Source of the DNA: Phragmites australis
Taxonomy: Eukaryota > Streptophyta > Magnoliopsida > Poales > Poaceae
Direction of reading: 5' to 3'
DNA: 64,000 bases
Assembly: GCF_958298935.1 (NCBI RefSeq)
Contig: NC_084924.1
Coordinates: forward strand, 28,617,819-28,681,818
Every line of letters begins with the position of its first letter. Positions within the stretch are counted from its first letter, which is position 1. The translations under genes and the position numbers were made by a program. The notes under the pieces are model-generated. The model was not told the DNA's origin. It ran no database searches and saw nothing but the letters and a program-made list of their open reading frames with translations. This document shows positions 58,601 through 64,000 of this stretch, in pieces.

Positions 58601-59041
58601 ATGGCATCGTCTTCCTCCTCATCCTCCTCGGAGACATCGATGATCTTGATGGCTCCTTCGGGAGCCGGGCTGTTTCGGTCGTCGGTAGAGGTGTCGGAGG
58701 TGGAACGGATTCCACCTCTGCAGGGGAGGCAGTTGTCCGCTGCTTCGGCCCGACCTTTGGTTGGGGAGGGCATGCCTATCGAGATCATCGATATCTCCGA
58801 TGATGATAAGGAGATCGACTGGGATCTCCTGCTAAGGGAGAGTGAGCCAGTGTCTGTGGGCCCGGCGGCGAAGCAGGGAGAGGCCGGGAAGGCGAGGGAA
58901 AGGGCCTCACCGGTGACCACCTCGGACTCCTCAGCGTCCTCCGATAGCTCGGCAGCTAGCTACTGTATCGGCTTCCACAATGGCAGGCTGCAGATGAGGC
59001 GTGTACGCCGTCTCATGCGTGGCCCCAGTCGGGACTCGTAG
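58601..59041 (+). CDS. Unassigned 146-aa Ser-rich/acidic ORF, probably element-encoded
   Basis: Open from an ATG at 58601 to a stop at 59039-59041, preceded by a TATA box. Residues 2-10 are serine-rich (MASSSSSSSSETS). Near residues 63-72 is IEIIDISDDD, a hydrophobic core followed by acidic residues, which fits a SUMO-interacting motif by pattern only. The middle is acidic (EIDWDLLLRE); the C-terminal 30 residues are strongly basic (GRLQMRRVRRLMRG). I recognise no catalytic domain or family. The GC-rich context and neighbouring repetitive ORF suggest an accessory ORF of an LTR retrotransposon, not a host gene. The opposite-strand frame here is a shadow of the TCC repeats. Confidence 0.45.
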   Translation: MASSSSSSSSETSMILMAPSGAGLFRSSVEVSEVERIPPLQGRQLSAASARPLVGEGMPIEIIDISDDDKEIDWDLLLRESEPVSVGPAAKQGEAGKARERASPVTTSDSSASSDSSAASYCIGFHNGRLQMRRVRRLMRGPSRDS

Positions 59042-59410
59042 GAGGTGAAGGCGGTTCATCGGGATGACATACTTGGTGACGCCGTGATATATCCATGTCA
59101 CTGTTGGACTTAGTCACCTTGTACTCTTTCTTGCCTTGTTTTGCTCCGTAGGGATCCATCTTCTTCGTGGCAATTTCTATATGGTTGTTTTAGTTTATAT
59201 CCCCTGGATGTACTGGTTGTTTAATAATATAATGTGGATCATCGGGAACAGTCATGTCTCCCTCTGTATCGCAATGCGAGAGGACCTTTCGAATGGATGG
59301 CTGCATGTGTGCGTGCTTTCGTGCCTCCAAACCGTACTTCTTCAACCCTTTCGAAGGCGACGGCTAGTTTTTTTGATGACCGGTGGATACATAGGGTAAC
59401 TAAGGAGAAC
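59042..59410. other. Spacer between the two GC-rich ORFs
   Basis: No coding pattern recognised. T-rich segments near 59110-59160 and ATAATATAATG near 59225 could hold the 3' end of a transcript from the acidic ORF. Confidence 0.35.
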
Positions 59411-59429
59411 CGGGTGGAATAGTGGTGAC

Positions 59430-59532
59430 CTCGTCGTCCCTGGTTACTGTGTACTCCTCGGGCCTAGTTATTACGTACTCCTCAGGCCTGGTAACTGCAT
59501 ACTCCTTAGGCCTAGTTACTACGTACTCCTTC
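59430..59532. repeat. Minisatellite of about 30 bp
   Basis: Four imperfect units of the type GGCCTAGTTACTACGTACTCC, differing at a few positions each. Confidence 0.9.
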
Positions 59533-59597
59533 CTAATTTGTTCCAGGTTTTTGACTCAGTGAAGTCCCTCTGCAACCTTTGGAGATGAGCTCCGGAG

Positions 59598-60005
59598 GTG
59601 GTCCTTGACCCTTCGGGTTCCTTAGCAGCTGCCCGTGCTGAAGGCGATGATGATGTGTCGGAGGCGCAGGCAAAGGCTAGGCAAGAGAGGCTGTCCACGA
59701 CCCTCTCGGTTCTTAGCCGCTGCCCGGCTCCGGAGGTACTCCGTTCAGAGCCTGGTGACACCGCGTCGGAGGCGAAGCCGAAGGCTAGGCGGGAGAGGTG
59801 GTCCGTGACCCCCTCGGCCCTTAACTGTTGCCCGGCTCCGGAGGTACTTTGTCCGGAGCCTGATGACGGCGCGTCGGAAGTGAAGCCGAAGGACGAACGG
59901 AAGAGAGGGTCCGCGACCCCCTCGGCCCTTAGCCGCTGCCCGGCTTCGGAGGTATTCTGTCCGAAGCCTGGTGACGACGCGTCAGTGATACAATCATCTC
60001 TATGA
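59598..60005 (+). CDS. ORF with 36-residue tandem repeats, function unknown
   Basis: A 135-codon open frame built from about three and a half copies of a 108-bp unit. Each unit encodes a segment starting PAPEVL, then an acidic EPGD-ASE stretch, a basic K-KARRER stretch and TPSALSRC. Because the unit is a multiple of three the frame is kept. The opposite strand is also open for the same reason (201 codons). No family is recognised. It is probably a repeat-bearing part of an LTR element; expression is unproven. Confidence 0.4.
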   Translation: MVLDPSGSLAAARAEGDDDVSEAQAKARQERLSTTLSVLSRCPAPEVLRSEPGDTASEAKPKARRERWSVTPSALNCCPAPEVLCPEPDDGASEVKPKDERKRGSATPSALSRCPASEVFCPKPGDDASVIQSSL

Positions 60006-60019
60006 TTACCTCTAGGACA

Positions 60020-60696
60020 TATCACCTTCAATGTCTGTGATGTTGACCCTTGGATAGGACAGCACAATTGATTAAGTTGTACGTGCTCACATACTTGTGT
60101 CAAAACTATTTTGCATGAATTCACTTAACCTTAGGCTGAGTCCTTGCTAATTTATCTAAATACATCATCCTTGGAGTCAGGTTATTATATGTACCATTAT
60201 GGATTAATTCTTGTGAATACCTTCATACTCACCTTGATTTGATGTGCACGTGACGAAGAGTTAGTGTTTGGCTACTTCACGCATGCCGATGTTGGAGACG
60301 GGTGAGAGTAGTGCTATCTACTCGTGAGATGTCGTTTTGGGGTGGTGCTTATGGGCACATGGCACTACCCGTCTTTTGTGGTTCACGTATTTATTTTCCG
60401 CTGTATAGTAACTCTAACCAACTAGTAGTTTAAACTGTCTTTTGTCTCCTAATGTTCGTGCTATGTAAATTTTTGTGAAATTGTAATAAATTAAAGACAT
60501 GTAATATAATTTCATTACTCACTCTTTATTATGTCTTGATATGATTAAGCATGTTGTAAAGGCTCATGTTCTGATCTTGGGTATAAAATACTTTCCCAGA
60601 CTACCGGGATTGGATTTTACTTAATCATCATGGGTGTGATTGTGCAAATGATCATCCTAATGATGAATTAGAATACTTTTTGGATGGTTCCTCACA
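60020..60696 (+). repeat. Partial LTR of chromovirus family (copy D), 3' part
   Basis: From about 60020 the sequence matches the last 600 bp of the copy-B LTR (TTGGCTACTTCACGC, TGTAATATAATTT, ACTACCGGGATTG, GGTTCCTCACA) and ends at 60696. The first two kilobases of the LTR are missing. Confidence 0.8.
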
Positions 60697-60699
60697 GTG

Positions 60700-61390
60700 T
60701 GATATCAGAGCTCAGTTTAATGAAGTAGCCTAAAATGCTTAGGATGTGGGTTAATAAGACATGCTAACCCCACTAGAACAACCTACTAAAGTTTATGTTT
60801 GGATCCTAAGTGTTTGCTCAATTTTATTCCTCACCTTACCTTAGGCTATCCTTATCTTGTTGCTTAATATTAATCGATTCAAACTTGCTCTGTAACTTGT
60901 CTCATTCTTCTTAATGGGTTAAGGATGGCCACTTTTGTTGTGGTGATGGCTACTTGTGCTAAGGTTGTGGAGGGTTTTCCTGCACTCCTCTGTGAGATGT
61001 TGTGGCGCAAATTTCACCTTTGCGCCGGAGTATGTGGTTTATGCTTGAGAGTTAAGCCTGACCTGGTGGACTACTTGGAGACTGTGGACATTCGAACATG
61101 AATCATCGAAGGCGGAGACAACCCTCATAACTTTGAAGCATTTGGAACTTTGGAAGAATGGAAGTTCAACCGGTGGCGTACAATGTGACGGCTGCCCTTC
61201 GTTGCAAGTTACTGGTTGTCCATGGATGGCCATTCATCTATTTTCCCTCTTGGGGCAACAACGTCAACAACTTTGAAGATGTTCCAGATGTGGCCCCACT
61301 GAATGAGCATCGCATGGTAGAGTTGGTTCTCTCCTTAGATCAATTCTAACGTTGCGTGGTGGCTGAGCTATGAGAGACGCGAAGGCGTTA
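60700..61390 (+). mobile_element. Chromovirus copy D primer-binding site and leader, with unknown ORF remnant
   Basis: TGATATCAGAGCT at 60700-60712, directly after the LTR end, is a Met-tRNA-type primer-binding site. The next 70 bp (TTTAATGAAGTAGCCTAA) match the leader of copy C. From about 60925 the sequence diverges and reads as a protein-like remnant in two frames (GFPALLCEMLWRKFHL, VKPDLVDYLETVDIRT, then GWPFIYFPSWGNNVNNFED) with two stops and a shift. I do not recognise this protein; it may be an internal element ORF or a captured host fragment. Confidence 0.55.
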
Positions 61391-61511
61391 CAACTGGCTA
61401 AAACACTTGTCGGGACTACCGGGATTAAATAATGGTTAATCATCATGGGTGTGATTGTGTAAATCATCATCCTAATGATTAATTGGAATACAATTTGAAC
61501 AGTTCCTCACA
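61391..61511 (+). repeat. LTR 3' terminal fragment of copy D
   Basis: About 120 bp matching the LTR end (GGGACTACCGGGATTAAATA ... AGTTCCTCACA). With the LTR at 60020-60696 it brackets the shortened leader, so copy D is a deleted element whose right border falls at 61511, inside a CACTA transposase. Confidence 0.75.
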
Positions 61512-61825
61512 AGCACCAAGATCATTTTGGCACCTAGTTACGTAGACAGGTGATGAATAAGCAGATAGAGTGTAATTAGTTGAATGTGTTGTCTCACAGA
61601 CCGTCAACTACAATCCTCACATTCTATGGATATGACATAAATGTCTATACATTTTATACGAGAGCACAAGATAATAAGAGTGTCAACTAAAATAGTGGTG
61701 TCCATATAGATACATACGACTGCAATGGCAATAGTTAGACCTACTATGGATTTATAGAGGAGATCTGGGAGTTTTACTATAGAGTGTTAAAAATTCCTCT
61801 TTTCTGGTGCCAATAGGTCAGACTC

Positions 61826-63345
61826 TGTCGGAGGATTAACTCCTGTCGCAGGGATCCCGAGAGACCCCTTTTTAGAGATTCGGCCGGGGGGATGATCCTG
61901 AATAAGTTCGTTGGAGAAATAAATGGGAATGAATGCAACGGCCGGTGGTGGGGGTGACGTCCCAATGCAAGAAGAAGTAAATGCACCGGAATTTAGACAG
62001 GTTCAGGCCGCACGGGGGTGTAATACCCTACTCCTGTATGGATGCTATAACTGTCCTGAGGAAGTCCCTCAAGGATGTTGCTGGTTACAAGGATGTTGGC
62101 CTAACTATGAGCTTGAGGCTCCTTGTTCTTCGGCTGGAACTGTGCTCAACCTTGCTCACAGTGTCTCTCTTGCGCTGTGTTCTTCGTGTCTACTCCCGAA
62201 CTCTCGTTGTGGGTCTGGTTCGTTGTGGGGTTGGGGTTTTTTCGCCGTTGTTGGTGTTGTCTCTCGTTGTTTCTCGTTGTTCCTCAGGATGGCTCGATCC
62301 TTACTTCTGTGCCGCCGACTATTTTAAGTACCCGCCGGCCGAGACATGCCCCGAACGGGAAGGAGGGGCTCGAGTTCCAAGGCACCATGAATGGAAAAGG
62401 CGTCATCATTTCTTCTGGGTGAAGTGACCGGGGGTGGAAAATGCGTCGCACGCTCGGTCGCCCGTCACCATAAATGCCCTGGCAACGGGCGCCGTGGAGA
62501 GGGCCCACCGGGCAGCCGCAGAGCAACCCGGCGTGCTCGCCCCGTCTTGTTCCCCTACCACAGCAGTGCGGCAGACGGAACGCCTTGATCCTTATGATGT
62601 TATCCCGAGACAAGCCAGATGGCACAGGACGAGACCCGTGTAATTAATGACCCCACGCCTCTCTGCCAAAGCATGGCAGGAACTGACACTGAGCACGGCG
62701 GGAGCAGTTGGAGGTGACAGGCTGCGCACACTCATTAAATGCGGCCTTGGGCCTCTGGCTGGTTGACACCTCATCGACAGGCCCCTCGGGGGCCTTTCTG
62801 GGTCATCGGGGTACCGAGTGCTCGGGGGTACTGTTCACATCCCCGAGCACTCTCTCCCGAGAATGCCCGTCCTTGTCCTCGAGGTGCCGGGTGCTCGAAG
62901 GTACTGTTCACCTCCCCGAGCACTCTCTCCCGAGCACTCTTGCACGAACCCTCGGGGAATCGAGTGCTCGGGGGCTGCCACGTGCAGCCCCGAGCACTCT
63001 CTCCCGAGCACTCTTGTACGGATCTTTGGGGAACCGAGCGCTCGGGAGCTGCCGCACGCAGCCCCAAGCACTCTCTACTGGAACTTAGCTCTTCTGATCG
63101 TCGGGGGACTAGGGTGCTCGGGGGTGACCGGGCACCTCCCCGAGCATTTTCTTCCCGGTACTTGGATTCCGTGGATCATCGGGGTACTGGGGTACTCGGG
63201 GGCCACCGACCGTGGCCCCGATCATCTTCTCCCGGGACTTGGCCTTTCCTCATCCCACAAGAGAGACCTCGTGGGATGGCGCCATGTGGCGGATGGTTGG
63301 CCTGGCCTCGGGATTCGGGGACCCCTGGTTCCTGATACACCGACA
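61826..63345. mobile_element. Solo LTR, 1,520 bp, TSD GACTC
   Basis: Bounded by TGTCGG and CCGACA (perfect 6-bp inverted ends) and flanked by GACTC on both sides (61821-61825 and 63346-63350). No retroviral genes lie inside. It includes a GTTCAGGCCGCACGGGGGTG segment seen in LTRs of several grass gypsy elements and a six-copy GC-rich minisatellite. Overlapping open frames on both strands are compositional. Confidence 0.9.
62795..63235. repeat. Palindromic minisatellite, 73-78 bp period
   Basis: Six units, each with GTGCTCGGGGG and a facing CCCCGAGCACTCT half, so each unit can fold on itself. CCCCGAG or its variant starts at 62841, 62914, 62988, 63062, 63138 and 63216. The spacing is nearly constant while the centres vary (TACTGTTCAC, CTGCCACGTG, TGACCGGGCA). 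Confidence 0.9.
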
Positions 63346-63660
63346 GACTCCTAGGGGGAAGATCGACAAGTATGATATGACTGCAATAGACCGAAAATTC
63401 GTTGGATACATTCATACTTGCGAAAGATGTTATGCAAGTCTTCTATATAAAGGGTCCAGACACAGCTAACAAGGAGGAGTGCCACATGGTTCTTTAAGGA
63501 AAAATAATAATTGTCAGAGTGGAGAATGTTGTCGATGAGAAAGACTACAATCAATTCGACACGCTACCTCCTTTCAGAGAGGACGTTGATCTAGGTCTTA
63601 TGGAAGACACCGAGGAACCTCCCTACATTTGTTGTGATCATCATGAAGGGTGAATCGTTA

Positions 63661-64000
63661 AGGCAAAGTAGCTAAATTGTATTAGTTATTTATTTGTATT
63701 AACTAAGGACATGCTTTAATTTATATTTACTAATGACGTGATGTATTTTGTTTTAATTAAGGAGGTGTTGTAAAATGCATTCATTAAGGATTGATTTAGT
63801 CTATATTAATTAAAGACCATGTTAATTTGTATTAATTATACCTTTTTAAAATTTTAGTTAACATAGTGTAATTAATATAATATACTTATGCTTCAATATA
63901 CATATTAATGTTTTATTTAATACTATTTGAAAACAAAAAATACCATATAAATTATATTCTACAAATAAAAATACCACTGTCGGCCCTGCACCATGTGGTC
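63661..64000. other. AT-rich CACTA-flanking DNA
   Basis: Degenerate repeats of GTATTAATTAA-GACATG-like words at irregular spacing; no gene. The last 30 bp (ACCACTGTCGGCCCTG) resemble the CTGTCGGCACTCC word near 2367 and may start a sub-terminal repeat block that continues outside the window. Confidence 0.4.

Larger units (their letters stand above)
61512..63660 (+). pseudogene. CACTA TNP2-type transposase C-terminus (DUF4216), split by solo LTR
   Basis: From 61512 the plus strand reads HQDHFGT, RPSTTILTFYGYDINVYTFY, then NSGVHIDTYDCNGNS and YYGFIEEIWEFYYRVLKIPL. These are the pre-DUF4216 and DUF4216 blocks of CACTA transposases, with three stops. A solo LTR interrupts at 61826. After it (63346 on) the protein resumes: KIDKYDMTAIDRKFVGY, DVMQVFYIKGPDTANKEE, VENVVDEKDYNQFD and LPPFREDVDL, ending near 63650. 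The order and joined position fit one domain broken by the insertion. This fragment belongs to a different CACTA copy from the one starting at 50738, because it lies after a Transposase_24 gene. Confidence 0.85.

Noticed and set aside
58546..58920. 124-codon minus-strand frame with an acidic IIDVSEEDEEED stretch
   Set aside because: It is the complement of the TCC/TCT serine-codon run of the plus-strand ORF; the plus strand has the TATA box and ATG context.
62284..63415. Several overlapping frames of 65-198 codons on both strands
   Set aside because: All lie inside the GC-rich solo LTR, on both strands at once and across its minisatellite, as expected from composition.

Overview
The window is nuclear plant DNA, almost certainly from a grass (Poaceae). 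One ordinary, apparently functional, intron-containing gene lies in dense nested retrotransposons and DNA transposons: Ty1/copia, chromodomain Ty3/gypsy with long LTRs, CACTA (En/Spm), PIF/Pong and Stowaway-like MITEs. No bacterial, organellar, rRNA, tRNA or CRISPR features were seen. The species cannot be fixed from sequence alone.

Layout. 1-3000: AT-rich DNA with a decayed CACTA Transposase_24-type remnant on the minus strand and simple repeats. 3010-5951: internal pol fragment of a chromovirus (copy A). 6053-18675: a receptor-like tandem-kinase pseudogene on the plus strand. It is cut by a full copia element (6177-11645), a solo LTR (12551-12986) and a second full copia element (13428-18110); target-site duplications mark each junction. 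19681-20372: one end of a PIF-like element with a 32-bp minisatellite. 20373-28069: chromovirus copy B with gag, pol, chromodomain and a 2.7-kb 3' LTR, but no 5' LTR. 28934-35330: a PIF/Pong-like element with convergent transposase and Myb/SANT-like ORF1 remnants. 35851-36773: a tandem duplication of about 474 bp. 36780-41900: the one intact gene, five exons, encoding a 725-residue ACINUS-like SAP/RRM protein. 42831-43839: a non-autonomous CACTA. 44037-50737: minus-strand LTR and leader remains of the chromovirus family with a 3.27-kb solo LTR nested inside. 50738 to about 57200: a decayed CACTA with TNP2-type and Transposase_24-type coding pieces and a 344-bp MITE inside. 57300-60000: GC-rich, probably retroelement DNA with two unassigned repetitive or acidic ORFs. 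60020-61511: another deleted chromovirus copy. 61512-63660: C-terminal part of a second CACTA transposase, split by a 1,520-bp solo LTR.

How it fits together. The ACINUS-like gene should act in the nucleus in exon-junction/ASAP-complex RNA processing and has no functional link to its neighbours. The kinase pseudogene is the other host-derived locus. It joins two kinase domains of different type in one predicted polypeptide, an architecture known from plant receptor-like and tandem-kinase immune proteins, but it is disabled by insertions, stops and small indels. Nearly everything else records nested transposition. The least expected pattern is that two chromovirus copies 18,375 bp apart share the same inactivating lesions and have no net length difference over 2.9 kb.
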